Part shown: positions 8,582 to 16,859 of the stretch, piece by piece
Layout: every line of letters starts with the position of its first letter
Numbering within the stretch: position 1 is the stretch's first letter
Assembly (NCBI RefSeq): GCF_001545035.1
Contig: NZ_FCOJ02000008.1
Span: forward strand, 1-64,000
Length of the DNA: 64,000 nt
DNA from: Caballeronia glebae
GTDB lineage: Bacteria; Pseudomonadota; Gammaproteobacteria; Burkholderiales; Burkholderiaceae
Direction: 5' to 3'
Notes under the pieces: generated by a model
Seen by the model: only the letters and a program-made list of their open reading frames with translations
The model's database searches: none
Told to the model about the DNA's origin: nothing
Made by a program: the position numbers and the translations under genes

Positions 8582-9733
8582 TTAGCCATGCCCATTGCCG
8601 AAACGGGCAAAATACTGGCGGTTCAGACTGCCAGCTTTCGGCTGCCCACACCGCAGGAACTTGCGTATCGTCTCCTGCTTCGGCTTGAGACGCCCTGCCA
8701 CGACTGCCTCATGAATTTTTTCGAGCAGCCAATCGTCATGGGGCGTGACCGGACTGCCAGCGTTTTTCCCGGCGGATGCATCGTGACCCGGCGCGACTGA
8801 AATGTGGTCGTCGGCATGCGCTACGCGATCGCCGACCATGGCGTCGTACTCCAGCGCGGTAGCGTCATGTTCCTGCGCAACCGGCTTACGGTCGCACGCG
8901 ACTGCCACGCGAACGGCTGTACGACCCGACGCGACCGATACCAGCAGCCAGCCGATGATGGCAGCGCCTTCGAGCACGACCGTACACGCAACGCCTAGAA
9001 TCAGTTCGAGACGGCTTTCGGTCGTGCCCAGCCAGGACGCGACCGTCAACGCGACCGGATCAGCGCGCAGAGTCGCGCGTAACGACTCATTGCGATCAAC
9101 CCGTTCATTGCGCCGGTCTTCTTCGGCTTCGCGACGCTTCGCCTCGTCTGCCTCGGTCTTCAGCGCCGCAAGCTGCGCCGCCAGCGTCATTTTGCGAACC
9201 TTAAGGGTCTGGCAGTCGACCGCGCAGCGGCGCACTTCCGCACGTGCCACTTCGGCGCTGACCTTCGCAAAGTCTGGGGCGATCTCGGCGAGCGTGCGGG
9301 CTGGCCGCAAGTCCGTGCCGGAGGGGGCGACGAGGGCCGGCGCGCTGGCGACGCGCTTGTCGCCAGCGTGCCGCTGCGACACCACGAAGAACGTAACCTG
9401 ACCGTACAGCACGACCACCAGGCTGACGCCCCATACCGCGGATGCAAAAGCACGCGACGGCACGTGGAGTGCGCTCCTGCGCATGGGCAACAAATGGACG
9501 TACACGACGGCCACGGCGCCAAGTGCGACGTTCATCACTTGCTCCACGAGCGTGCCGCCACGCTGCCAGCCCGCGTACGTTGCGATACCGAGTGACGCCG
9601 TGGTGGCCAACGATGCCGCAACCATCGGGAGCATCAGCAACGTGAATGGCTTGCCGCGAGAAACATGAAGCGGCGGAATTCCGATTTCGGGCCGGGCGGC
9701 CGAAGGAGGTTGAACCTGGGCGACTGCGTTCAT
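8582..9733 (-). CDS. Membrane protein with coiled coil, island-specific, function unknown
   Basis: The 383-aa protein has three hydrophobic segments near the N-terminus (about 30-55, 62-85, 97-120), a charged coiled-coil-like stretch (about 175-220, rich in Arg, Glu, Lys) and a fourth hydrophobic segment (about 240-265). A soluble tail follows, ending in a small basic region (DDWLLEKIHEAVVAGRLKPK and following) that looks like a DNA-binding or winged-helix motif. Such membrane-anchored proteins are seen in plasmid and integrative-element replication operons, but I do not recognise the family. ATG 9733 has a near-perfect AGGAGGG ribosome site. It lies 12 bases after the AlpA gene and 16 bases before the ATPase gene, so all three are probably co-transcribed. 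Confidence 0.6.
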   Translation of the reverse strand: MNAVAQVQPPSAARPEIGIPPLHVSRGKPFTLLMLPMVAASLATTASLGIATYAGWQRGGTLVEQVMNVALGAVAVVYVHLLPMRRSALHVPSRAFASAVWGVSLVVVLYGQVTFFVVSQRHAGDKRVASAPALVAPSGTDLRPARTLAEIAPDFAKVSAEVARAEVRRCAVDCQTLKVRKMTLAAQLAALKTEADEAKRREAEEDRRNERVDRNESLRATLRADPVALTVASWLGTTESRLELILGVACTVVLEGAAIIGWLLVSVASGRTAVRVAVACDRKPVAQEHDATALEYDAMVGDRVAHADDHISVAPGHDASAGKNAGSPVTPHDDWLLEKIHEAVVAGRLKPKQETIRKFLRCGQPKAGSLNRQYFARFGNGHG

Positions 9734-9745
9734 ATCGCCCTCCTG

Positions 9746-10036
9746 TCACGACGCATCGCGCGATTCAGCGCGCGATGCGATCCATGTATCGACCTCGGAT
9801 TCCAAAAAACCAACCGAGCGTGCCGTAAGCTTGATCTTGCGCGGAAAAGTCGGGTCGCTCGCCATGAGCACGTACAGAGTCGCTCGCGACAGATTGGTAC
9901 GCTCAATCAGTTGCTTCATGCGAAGGATGCGCAGTGCCTTATCGAGCTGGCGGACTACGGGAGTGGCGTCGACCGACAAACCGCCGTAATGAGGAATGGA
10001 TTGCCGCGGAACGACATCTTGCACTTGCCTGGTCAT
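9746..10036 (-). CDS. AlpA-family excisionase-like regulator
   Basis: The 96-aa protein carries the AlpA/MerR-like winged helix: LRMKQLIERTNLSRATLYVL, then DPTFPRKIKLTARSVGFLESEVDTWIASR. This is the standard signature of AlpA proteins, which activate integrase transcription or act as excision factors on P4-like islands. ATG 10036 is chosen over an upstream in-frame start at 10147 because GGAG sits at good spacing before it. It is the first gene of a probable operon with the membrane protein and the RepA-like ATPase. Confidence 0.85.
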   Translation of the reverse strand: MTRQVQDVVPRQSIPHYGGLSVDATPVVRQLDKALRILRMKQLIERTNLSRATLYVLMASDPTFPRKIKLTARSVGFLESEVDTWIASRAESRDAS

Positions 10037-10228
10037 GAGTTTCTCCGTCAGTGGTTGCGACGGACGAAGCTGTCTATCCTCGTCCGTCTTGTTCCGGCTA
10101 GCGCCGTGAGTGACGGAGAATGCGGGCGGAAGCGCTGTTCCGCGCAAGTGCTTTTTTACAGTTCCTGTTTGCCCTTATCTGGCGCTGGTCTCAGGCGTCT
10201 AGGGCGGAAGTATTCCGGTTAGGCGGAA

Positions 10229-11221
10229 CTACGACCTTTTGATCGGTTTAGGAAAAGGGCTCGGTGTCCCCCTCTGTTCGTCGATCTGATTAATGATATT
10301 TCGAACCTGCCTGCCGGTTATCCCGAAATGCCGGGACGCAAGCATATTGTAATTTTTTAAGCCGCCGTTATATTTCTTTAGACAGAAGTCATACACCGCT
10401 TCGGGGTGAGCGACTTTTCGTCTACCGATGACGCTCTCGTTGCCGCCGGACGGCAACGCAGGCGTCCCCCGTTCTTGAGATGTCACGTCGCCCTCATCTC
10501 CCTCATCGCAGCGTGTGTCCGTATCGACATATGCGAGGCCGTTTCGCTCCAAGTACGCGATCGCCTGATCGCGTGGAATCAAGCTATCGATGCAAAGCCT
10601 CGCAACTGGGACATGATTGGCGTCAACCAGCACCAATCGACCAAGAACAAGCTCCTCTTGAAGTGCATTTTGATGACGCCTCATCACCGCGGCATGCTCC
10701 AACTTGCGCCGTTCGACCGTTGCCTCACTGACCAGAACGGGTTTCCACGCGGGCCGATCGCTCATGGCGCAATAAGCTTCCATAAAAGCCGCCGCGTCGC
10801 CTTCCGAAATCGGGTAACGCAGCGGTCGCCGCAAGTCCGGTAATATGAGGCTCAGCACACTGCGGTCCTCGTCAGTCAGGTCAAATCGGAATGTCCTTTC
10901 GACGACTTGATCGGGCGCGTATCCAGCCTCGAACAATCCAAGTGTTTTGATCTGAACATCTCCGTCATGCTCTGTAATGAGTTGCTCGAGGCGGCGGCCA
11001 TCCTCCGAAATCAATACGCTTTGCAAGCACACCCCGGGAGGCAAATCTCCGTTGATTGCAGGCTCGGCCAGCGCATCGTAGAAAGTCACCAGTTTGCCTA
11101 CGATGCAATCGATACCTTCGAGTCCTTCTTCTCCGGTCGGGCAAACCGTCTTCGCGATTGCCCTACAAAAGTCCCGATAATCGATCAGAAAATCGGATGG
11201 AAGTTTGACGGGGACTTGCAT
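10229..11221 (-). CDS. Island protein of unknown function with possible C-terminal HTH
   Basis: I do not recognise this 330-aa protein. It is soluble with no signal peptide or membrane segment. The N-terminal two thirds are acidic and mixed alpha/beta. A linker rich in Asp, Glu, Gly and Ser (about 240-270) leads to a basic end with KKYNGGLKNYNMLASRHFG and then ITGRQVRNIINQID, which looks like a helix-turn-helix. That suggests a DNA-binding regulator, but it is an inference. The ATG at 11221 has no strong ribosome site. Position between the integrase and the AlpA operon fits an island regulator. Confidence 0.55.
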   Translation of the reverse strand: MQVPVKLPSDFLIDYRDFCRAIAKTVCPTGEEGLEGIDCIVGKLVTFYDALAEPAINGDLPPGVCLQSVLISEDGRRLEQLITEHDGDVQIKTLGLFEAGYAPDQVVERTFRFDLTDEDRSVLSLILPDLRRPLRYPISEGDAAAFMEAYCAMSDRPAWKPVLVSEATVERRKLEHAAVMRRHQNALQEELVLGRLVLVDANHVPVARLCIDSLIPRDQAIAYLERNGLAYVDTDTRCDEGDEGDVTSQERGTPALPSGGNESVIGRRKVAHPEAVYDFCLKKYNGGLKNYNMLASRHFGITGRQVRNIINQIDEQRGTPSPFPKPIKRS

Positions 11222-11244
11222 TGATGCACCGTTAGGTTGGGTCG

Positions 11245-11622
11245 TTGACTCAATCCAGTATAACGGGCGCGGATTTCGCGGTCACGCTGCCCAGAACACT
11301 CGAAAATCAACTCGGCACGAGTCAGAGCGACTTCAACGAAGACAGCCGCTCAACGCGCAAACGCTTGATGGCAATGGCTTTGGGACGCATCAGCTCTCGA
11401 ACTCTCGCGCTTGCCGAACGTGAATTTTTTCGTCTGTTTCCGTATATCTGCGAGAGGCTCAAACCCATCACAGTCAGACGTGAACCGCATGCCGTCCTGA
11501 CACGTACACAAGATCAGCTCAAGGAAAGGCTAATTGCGTACGCTTTCTCGAACAAGGTCCCAATACTGAGTCAGGTTCCCCGCCGGCAGCGGCGACAACG
11601 GAAGCACTCCTTGATCTACTGA
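11245..11622 (+). CDS. Possible small hypothetical protein
   Basis: An open frame of 125 codons fills most of the gap between the 330-aa gene and the integrase on the opposite strand. Its TTG start has no good ribosome site, and the product (Arg-rich C-terminus, no known motif) matches nothing I recognise. It may be non-coding; the same space must hold the promoter of the divergent 330-aa gene. Confidence 0.25.
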   Translation: MTQSSITGADFAVTLPRTLENQLGTSQSDFNEDSRSTRKRLMAMALGRISSRTLALAEREFFRLFPYICERLKPITVRREPHAVLTRTQDQLKERLIAYAFSNKVPILSQVPRRQRRQRKHSLIY

Positions 11623-11636
11623 CGACTTAGTCCAAT

Positions 11637-12848
11637 TCAAGAAATTGTAGCGATCCGGAGCACATCAGTCCCGGTCTTTAGCTTGTCTAGGTAGTCGGCC
11701 CACTTCTGCATCATTACGACCCTATCATCGATAAACCTCGTCCGGTTGTATGCCGTCCCGAGAGCATCGGAGACCTTGTGCGCAAGCTGATGTTCAATGA
11801 CTTCACTTGGGAAACGAAGCTGCTCGTGCAGGATCGTGCGCGCCATCGCTCGAAAACCATGGCCCGTAATCTCTGTTTTGGTATCGAAGCCCATCCGCCT
11901 CAGCGCCGCGTTGATTGCTGCGCCGCTCATGGGCTTCTTAACGTCCCGTCCCGGAAATACGTATTTGCGTTGCCCAGTGAGCGCTTCCAGTTCGCGCAGG
12001 ATCGCGACAGCCTGAGTTGCAAGCGGCACTAGGTGCTCGGTTTTCGTCTTGGAGACCGTGTAACGCCACTGTGCCTTTTCGAGGTCGAATTGCGCCCACT
12101 CTGCCGTGCGCAATTCACCGGGCCGCACAAAAAACAAAGGGGCCAGGCGCAAAGCACACTGGACAACGAACGTCCCCTGGAAGCCGTCGAAGGCACGTAG
12201 AAGACCGGCTACCTCGCGCGGCTCTGTGACAGACGCGAAATGGGTGTGTCGAGCGGCTGGAAGCGCACCACGGAGATCAGCACTGACGTCTCGCTCTGCC
12301 CGCCCCGTAGCCACGGCATATCGGAAAACCTGGCCGCAGTTCTGATGGACGCGGTGGGCGGTGTCGAGCGCGCCGCGGGCCTCCACCCGCCGCAAGACCG
12401 CGAGCACGTCAGGAGCTTTGATTTCCGCAATCGCACGGCCACCAAGCCATGGAAAGACGTCCTTCTCCAACCGACCCATAATTTTGTCCGCATGGGTAGT
12501 TGCCCACCCCGGTGACTGCCGTGCAAACCACTCACGTGCTACTGCTTCAAAACTGTTCGCGGAACGCTCGACTGTTGCCGCTTTCTGCACTTTTCGTTCA
12601 ATACTCGGATCGACACCATTCGCAAGCAGCTTTCGCGCGGCGTCCCGACGATCACGCGCTTCCTTCAAGCCCACGTCGGGATACACCCCGAGCGACAGAC
12701 GCTTCTCTTTGCCCCCAAACCTGTATTTCAGACGCCACCATTTACCACCAGCAGCCGAAATCTCTAGGTACATGCCACGCTCGTCGAACAAGCGATAGAG
12801 TTTGTCCTTTGGCTTTGCGTTACGAACGCCCACATCAGTCAATGCCAT
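11637..12848 (-). CDS. P4-type tyrosine integrase
   Basis: The 403-aa protein has the standard layout: an N-terminal arm-binding domain (DUF4102: DERGMYLEISAAGGKWWRLK, YRFGGKEKRLSLGVYPDVGL), a core-binding domain (about 100-190) and a tyrosine-recombinase catalytic domain with Arg in VRPGELR, HGFRAMART (His-x-x-Arg), H in EHQLAH and the nucleophile Tyr in GTAYNRT. It should recombine the element at the 3' end of the adjacent tRNA-Ala gene. Length is normal for the family. It starts 3 bases after the stop of the arm-domain gene, so the two are translationally linked. It points away from the tRNA. Confidence 0.95.
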   Translation of the reverse strand: MALTDVGVRNAKPKDKLYRLFDERGMYLEISAAGGKWWRLKYRFGGKEKRLSLGVYPDVGLKEARDRRDAARKLLANGVDPSIERKVQKAATVERSANSFEAVAREWFARQSPGWATTHADKIMGRLEKDVFPWLGGRAIAEIKAPDVLAVLRRVEARGALDTAHRVHQNCGQVFRYAVATGRAERDVSADLRGALPAARHTHFASVTEPREVAGLLRAFDGFQGTFVVQCALRLAPLFFVRPGELRTAEWAQFDLEKAQWRYTVSKTKTEHLVPLATQAVAILRELEALTGQRKYVFPGRDVKKPMSGAAINAALRRMGFDTKTEITGHGFRAMARTILHEQLRFPSEVIEHQLAHKVSDALGTAYNRTRFIDDRVVMMQKWADYLDKLKTGTDVLRIATIS

Positions 12849-12851
12849 TTC

Positions 12852-13292
12852 TCACTCCTTGACGGGCACACCACGCGTTGCGCTTAGAAAGGCGCGAAGC
12901 TCGGCGCTTTCCGATGGACTAAGGTTCATACGGCGAGCGCCGATTCGAATCGACAGCGCGCCATCACTGTCTATGGAAAAGCGCATTGGAGCATCCAGCC
13001 GGGCGGCTTCGTCCCGCAACGTGGCACGCTCCTGCTTCCTCGCTTCGCCCGGATTAGTACCCTCGGCAAGTAAAGCCCGCGCCTCATCTCGCAGCTTCCT
13101 TGCTGCTGCAAGCGTAACGGTGGGATAGCTACCGAGCGATAGGCTTTTCTCTTTACCGCCGAAGCGGTACTTGAGTCGCCAGTATTTGCCGCCGCCCGAA
13201 GAGACGAACAAATACAAACCACCAGCGTCGAATAGCTTCCTTGGCTTAGCGGCGACGGCCGTGGAATTGATGATAGATTCCGTCAGAGGCAT
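12852..13292 (-). CDS. Free-standing integrase arm-binding domain protein
   Basis: The 146-aa product begins with a complete integrase arm-type DNA-binding domain (LFDAGGLYLFVSSGGGKYWR, then FGGKEKSLSLGSYPTVTLAA), closely similar to the N-terminus of the integrase encoded just downstream. Instead of a catalytic domain it continues into a short different module (MRFSIDSDGALSIRIGARRM, then LSPSESAELRAFL). No recombinase catalytic residues are present. It may be a remnant of a second integrase or a purpose-built arm-site competitor that directs integration versus excision; the clean C-terminal module and the intact operon with the integrase favour a functional protein. Function is inferred. Confidence 0.7.
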   Translation of the reverse strand: MPLTESIINSTAVAAKPRKLFDAGGLYLFVSSGGGKYWRLKYRFGGKEKSLSLGSYPTVTLAAARKLRDEARALLAEGTNPGEARKQERATLRDEAARLDAPMRFSIDSDGALSIRIGARRMNLSPSESAELRAFLSATRGVPVKE

Positions 13293-13392
13293 TTGGGGAA
13301 TAGTGCAGCGGCAAGGTTTGGAGTTGCCCCTGAAGTTTTCCCCGTTGGGGGCAAGATGTCAATGGAAACGCCTAGACATCGCTGGAAATAAA

Positions 13393-13424
13393 AAACCCCG
13401 CGAGCCTTTACGGCTGCGGGGTTT
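13393..13424 (-). terminator. Rho-independent terminator after tRNA-Ala
   Basis: AAACCCCGC (13393-13401) pairs with GCGGGGTTT (13416-13424), with an inner AGCC/GGCT stem. On the minus strand the hairpin is followed by a run of T, so it ends transcription coming from the tRNA before the island integrase genes. Confidence 0.85.
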
Positions 13425-13457
13425 CTAGACTTCCTTGGACATCATTGGATGTATTCT

Positions 13458-13533
<76 letters not shown>

Positions 13534-13600
13534 AATGAATTAAAATTCTACCACAGCAAAATCGCCGTCAGGCAAGCCTTCGGACGATTCCGCGCACCGC

Positions 13601-13945
13601 TCACTTCTGCGGCGACCCAGCCAGAATCCACGCGACAACCATCTTGATATCCGCATCGTTCATCTTTGGATGCGAGGGCATCGGAATCGAACCCCACACG
13701 CCCGCGCCGCCGCTCTTCACCTTCTTTTCAAGCTTCGCGCTCGCCTGCGGATCACCCTTGTACTTCTCGGCAACCTGCTGAAACGACGGCCCCACGAGCT
13801 TGCGATCGATCGCGTGGCAACCCATGCACGCATTGCTGCGCGCGATCGCCATCGCATTCGCGGATGAAACGGGCTGCTCCGCAGCGGAGACACCGAAAGA
13901 CGCGGCGAAGATCACCGCGCCAATAATCGAACGTACCATGCTCAT
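13601..13945 (-). CDS. Periplasmic class I cytochrome c (c551/c552-like)
   Basis: The 114-aa precursor has a signal peptide (residues 1 to about 22, cleaved near VSAAEQP) and a single haem-binding CMGCH at about 40-44. The later PMPSHP supplies the usual axial methionine. It should be a small monohaem electron carrier in the periplasm. Its ATG overlaps the stop of the BON lipoprotein gene (ATGA), so it is translationally coupled as the last gene of the diaA-dolP operon. A second ATG two codons in is an alternative start. Confidence 0.85.
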   Translation of the reverse strand: MSMVRSIIGAVIFAASFGVSAAEQPVSSANAMAIARSNACMGCHAIDRKLVGPSFQQVAEKYKGDPQASAKLEKKVKSGGAGVWGSIPMPSHPKMNDADIKMVVAWILAGSPQK

Positions 13946-14748
13946 TTCACCGTCGAAGCCGGATTGGCATTGCCCGGATGCACGTCCGAATTCTTCACGG
14001 GCGCGGGCGACTGCGTGTCCAGCGGACGCGACGTCACGCCCGAATCAGGCACCGTGCCGACCGTCGCTTCGGCGGGAGCCGGTGCGCCCGACGCGGAGAC
14101 CGCGCTCGCATCCGATGCCGCGGCCGCTTCCAGCGCCTTCGCCTCTTCAGGCTTGATGTACTGGAACACCTTCACGACCTGTTCAACGCCCGGCACGCGC
14201 GCGGCGACGTCCGCGCCATGCGCGCCTTCGTCCGGCGTGACGAGTCCCATCAGATACACGACGCTGCGCTCGGACACCACCTTGTAAAAGTTCGCGCGCA
14301 AGTCCTTTTCGCCGACCATCGCGGTCTTCACGCGTCCTTCGAGGTATGAGTCGTTCGCGCGCGACGAGATCGAACTCGCGCCCTGAACCGACAGTTCGTT
14401 GACGATGCTGCCGACGTTGTTGATCTCGCGCACGACCGCTTCAGCCTTCGCCTTCGACGCGTCGTCCGGCACTTCGCCGGTCAGCAACACGCGCCGATTG
14501 AACGCGGTCACGTTGACATGCGCCGTATCGGGCACGTTCTCGTTGATCCGCGACATCGCCTTCACCTGAATCTCGCGGTCTTCGGTCTGCGCACCGAGCG
14601 TGCGGCGATCCGTGGCGATCAATGTGCCGCCGGCCGCCGCGCCGACGATCGCGAGCGCGCAGCCCTGCAACGTCAATGCGGCTCCCGACAACATGCTCAC
14701 CACGAGCGTGGCTTGGGCCAGCGTCGCCTTGACGCGTGTCTTGTTCAT
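13942..14748 (-). CDS. dolP: BON-domain outer-membrane lipoprotein (DolP/YraP-like)
   Basis: The 268-aa protein has a lipoprotein signal (LTLQGC, Cys about 30) and two BON domains: one around DREIQVKAMSRINENVPDT to NELSVQG, the second from NDSYLEGRVKTAMVGEKDL to VVKVFQYI. The C-terminal about 60 residues are an Ala/Pro/Ser-rich tail absent from the short E. coli protein. DolP-type proteins sit in the outer membrane and support envelope integrity. ATG 14748 has GGAG upstream and gives a proper signal peptide; the longer frame start at 14811 does not. The order diaA-dolP matches E. coli. Confidence 0.85.
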   Translation of the reverse strand: MNKTRVKATLAQATLVVSMLSGAALTLQGCALAIVGAAAGGTLIATDRRTLGAQTEDREIQVKAMSRINENVPDTAHVNVTAFNRRVLLTGEVPDDASKAKAEAVVREINNVGSIVNELSVQGASSISSRANDSYLEGRVKTAMVGEKDLRANFYKVVSERSVVYLMGLVTPDEGAHGADVAARVPGVEQVVKVFQYIKPEEAKALEAAAASDASAVSASGAPAPAEATVGTVPDSGVTSRPLDTQSPAPVKNSDVHPGNANPASTVK

Positions 14749-14771
14749 CAACTCCGTTCCCCCTTTCAGTT

Positions 14772-15359
14772 TCAGTCGTCTCCGAGCAGCATCAAATCGA
14801 TGCCGTCGCACAAACAGTGAATGGTCAGCAGATGGACTTCCTGAATGCGCGCCGTTCGATCGGCCGGCACACAGATGTGGATATCGGTTTCGGCGAGCAC
14901 CTCGGACATCGCGCCGCCACCCTTGCCCGACAGCGCGATCACGATCATCTCGCGCCCGTGCGCCTCCTGAATCGCGGCGAGCACGTTCACCGAGTTGCCC
15001 GACGTGCTGATCGCGAGAAGCACGTCGCCCGATTGGCCAAGCGCGCGGACCTGGTTCGAGAAGATCTGCTCGAACGCATAGTCATTGCCGATGGCCGTGA
15101 GTATCGACGTGTCGGCGGTCAGCGCGATCGCCGGCAAGCCCGGGCGCTCGCGCTCGAAGCGGCCGATCAGCTGCGCGGCGAAGCGTTGCGCGTCGGCCGC
15201 CGAGCCGCCGTTGCCGCAGACGAGAATCTTGTTGCCGTTGGCGAGCGCGCCAAAGAGCGTGTCGACGGCGGCCGCGATTGGAACCGCCAGCGTGTCGAGT
15301 GCTTCGAGTTTGAGTGCCGCGCTGTCGCGGAATTGCTGTTGAATACGTTCGACTGACAT
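14772..15359 (-). CDS. diaA: SIS-domain protein, DiaA/GmhA family
   Basis: The 195-aa protein is a single SIS (sugar isomerase) domain: LVCGNGGSAADAQRFAAQLIG, ALTADTSILTAIGND and AISTSGNSVNVLAAI are the family hallmarks. In this position (between yraN and dolP) the E. coli counterpart is DiaA, which binds DnaA and times replication initiation. The related GmhA makes ADP-heptose precursors for LPS; sequence alone does not fully separate the two, and I lean to DiaA on synteny. The frame runs open upstream, but ATG 15359 matches the normal length. Confidence 0.85.
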   Translation of the reverse strand: MSVERIQQQFRDSAALKLEALDTLAVPIAAAVDTLFGALANGNKILVCGNGGSAADAQRFAAQLIGRFERERPGLPAIALTADTSILTAIGNDYAFEQIFSNQVRALGQSGDVLLAISTSGNSVNVLAAIQEAHGREMIVIALSGKGGGAMSEVLAETDIHICVPADRTARIQEVHLLTIHCLCDGIDLMLLGDD

Positions 15360-15462
15360 CGACTCTCGATCATCGGCCGCGACCGGCGGCGGTATTGGGC
15401 TTGAACGCTCAAAGCGTCGGTTGTCGCGCAGTTTACCGCATGCATCATGCGATGAACCGCGC

Positions 15463-15816
15463 TCAGGCTTCGTCGGCGCGAAACGCATCGGGCAGCCAAT
15501 GGATGCGGCCCGCATCGAACGCGACGACATCGAAGCGGCACGCAGGCAACGCGCCGCGCCAGGTCGCCAGGAAAGACTGCGCGGCAAGCACGAGGCGCGC
15601 GCGCTTTTTCGCATCGACACTTGCGGCGGCATTGGCGTAATGCCTGCTTTTTCTCGCCCGAACCTCGACGAACACGAGCGCGCCGTGTTCATCGAGCATC
15701 ACGAGATCGATCTCGCCGCCGCGACACGTCACGTTGCGCGCGACGAGGCGCATGCGCTGCCGCTGCAGAAACGCGAGCGCGTGCGTCTCGAAAACATCGC
15801 CGAGCGTTTTGGACAA
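15463..15816 (-). CDS. yraN: YraN family (UPF0102) endonuclease-like protein
   Basis: The 117-aa protein has the UPF0102 restriction-like core: [22 protein letters not shown] (acidic Asp and Glu-Val-Arg of a degenerate PD-(D/E)xK fold) and CRFDVVAFD. Its role in the cell is not settled. The start chosen is TTG 15816 with GGAG five bases upstream; other beta-proteobacterial copies are slightly longer at the N-terminus, so a start further upstream is possible. It is divergent from rsmI, as in the usual yraL-yraN arrangement, with about 50 bases between them. Confidence 0.85.
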   Translation of the reverse strand: MSKTLGDVFETHALAFLQRQRMRLVARNVTCRGGEIDLVMLDEHGALVFVEVRARKSRHYANAAASVDAKKRARLVLAAQSFLATWRGALPACRFDVVAFDAGRIHWLPDAFRADEA

Positions 15817-15866
15817 GGCTTCTCCATAAAAGTTGTCGGCGGGCCAATCGAATCGCGCATGGCAAA

Positions 15867-16805
15867 ATGACGTCCTTTCCCTGGACGCCCGCGCTCATGC
15901 TTCAGATCTCCGAACTCGCCGCTGGGCAGAACTATCCGACAGGCGCGCTCTATGTCGTCGCGACGCCGATCGGCAATGCGGCGGATATCACCGTGCGCGC
16001 GCTTTACGTGCTCGGCCTCGCGGATCGCATCGCCGCCGAAGACACGCGCAACACCTCGCAACTGCTCGCGCGCTACGGCATCTCGAAGCCGTCGATCGCC
16101 GTGCACGAGCACAACGAACGCAGCGCCGCCGAACGCGTGATCGAGCATCTCAGAAACGGCGAGCGCATCGCGTGCGTATCCGACGCCGGCACGCCCGGCA
16201 TTTCCGATCCCGGCGCGCGCCTCGTCGACGCCGTGCGCGAGGCGGGGCTGCCCGTCGTTCCGCTGCCCGGCGCAAGCGCGCTCACGACCGCGTTGAGCGC
16301 GGCGGGCGCGTGGGTGAGCGGCTTCTCGTTCATCGGTTTCCTGCCGACGAAGGCGAAACAGCGCGCCACGCAATTGCGCGCGCTCGCGAATCATCCGATG
16401 GCGCTGGTGTTCTACGAGGCACCGCATCGCATCGTCGATACGACGCGCGCGCTCGGCGAAGCGTTCGGCGGCGAACGGCAACTCCTGATCGCCCGTGAAC
16501 TGACGAAGTTACATGAGAGCTTGCATCGCTGCACCCTGGCCGAAGGGCCAACGTGGCTCGAAGCCGATGCGAATCGTCAGCGCGGGGAATTCGTGCTGGT
16601 GGTGGAAGGCGCGCCCGAAGCGCAAGACGCCGACGACGCCCACGATGCGCTGCTCGCGACGCTGCTGGAAGAGCTGTCGGTGAAGAGCGCGGCGCGCATC
16701 GCGGCGACGTTGACGGGCGCATCGCGCAATGCGCTGTATGAACGCGCGCTCAAGCTTGCCAAGCGCGACGTAAGCGACGCAAGTGACGTAAGCGAAGAAG
16801 AATGA
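15867..16805 (+). CDS. rsmI: 16S rRNA 2'-O-ribose C1402 methyltransferase RsmI
   Basis: This is the tetrapyrrole-methylase fold protein Rsm[22 protein letters not shown] near the N-terminus, [24 protein letters not shown] (SAM site) and [17 protein letters not shown]. The C-terminus has the usual small helical domain. It methylates C1402 of 16S rRNA to fine-tune decoding. Two ATG codons are possible, 15867 and 15897, neither with a strong ribosome site; the longer is given. It is divergent from yraN and convergent with rlpA, whose terminator overlaps its end. Confidence 0.93.
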   Translation: MTSFPWTPALMLQISELAAGQNYPTGALYVVATPIGNAADITVRALYVLGLADRIAAEDTRNTSQLLARYGISKPSIAVHEHNERSAAERVIEHLRNGERIACVSDAGTPGISDPGARLVDAVREAGLPVVPLPGASALTTALSAAGAWVSGFSFIGFLPTKAKQRATQLRALANHPMALVFYEAPHRIVDTTRALGEAFGGERQLLIARELTKLHESLHRCTLAEGPTWLEADANRQRGEFVLVVEGAPEAQDADDAHDALLATLLEELSVKSAARIAATLTGASRNALYERALKLAKRDVSDASDVSEEE

Positions 16806-16808
16806 AAA

Positions 16809-16832
16809 ACGGGCCGTCGCGAGACGGCCCGT
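16809..16832 (-). terminator. Terminator of rlpA (near rsmI stop)
   Basis: ACGGGCCGTC, loop GCGA, GACGGCCCGT form a perfect 10-bp stem. The minus strand continues with TTTTT, so it ends the rlpA transcript; it may also serve rsmI from the other side. Confidence 0.8.
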
Positions 16833-16859
16833 CGGGGTTCTGCAAGGCGCGAGGCGAAA

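Larger units (their letters stand above)
1..13457. mobile_element. Integrative genomic island (satellite/plasmid-like) at tRNA-Ala
   Basis: The stretch left of the tRNA-Ala gene is visibly more AT-rich than the chromosome to its right and carries mobile-element genes: a P4-type integrase adjoining the tRNA 3' end, a free integrase arm-domain protein, an AlpA-type regulator, a RepA-like ATPase and a probable replication protein. Its left third holds two defence-type cargo genes. The integrase beside the tRNA 3' end is the usual P4-like arrangement, so the right boundary is placed at 13457/13458. I found no second copy of the tRNA 3' end in the first 13 kb, so the left end is probably outside the window. 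No capsid, tail or conjugation genes are visible here, which fits a phage satellite or integrated plasmid better than a complete prophage or conjugative element. Confidence 0.85.
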
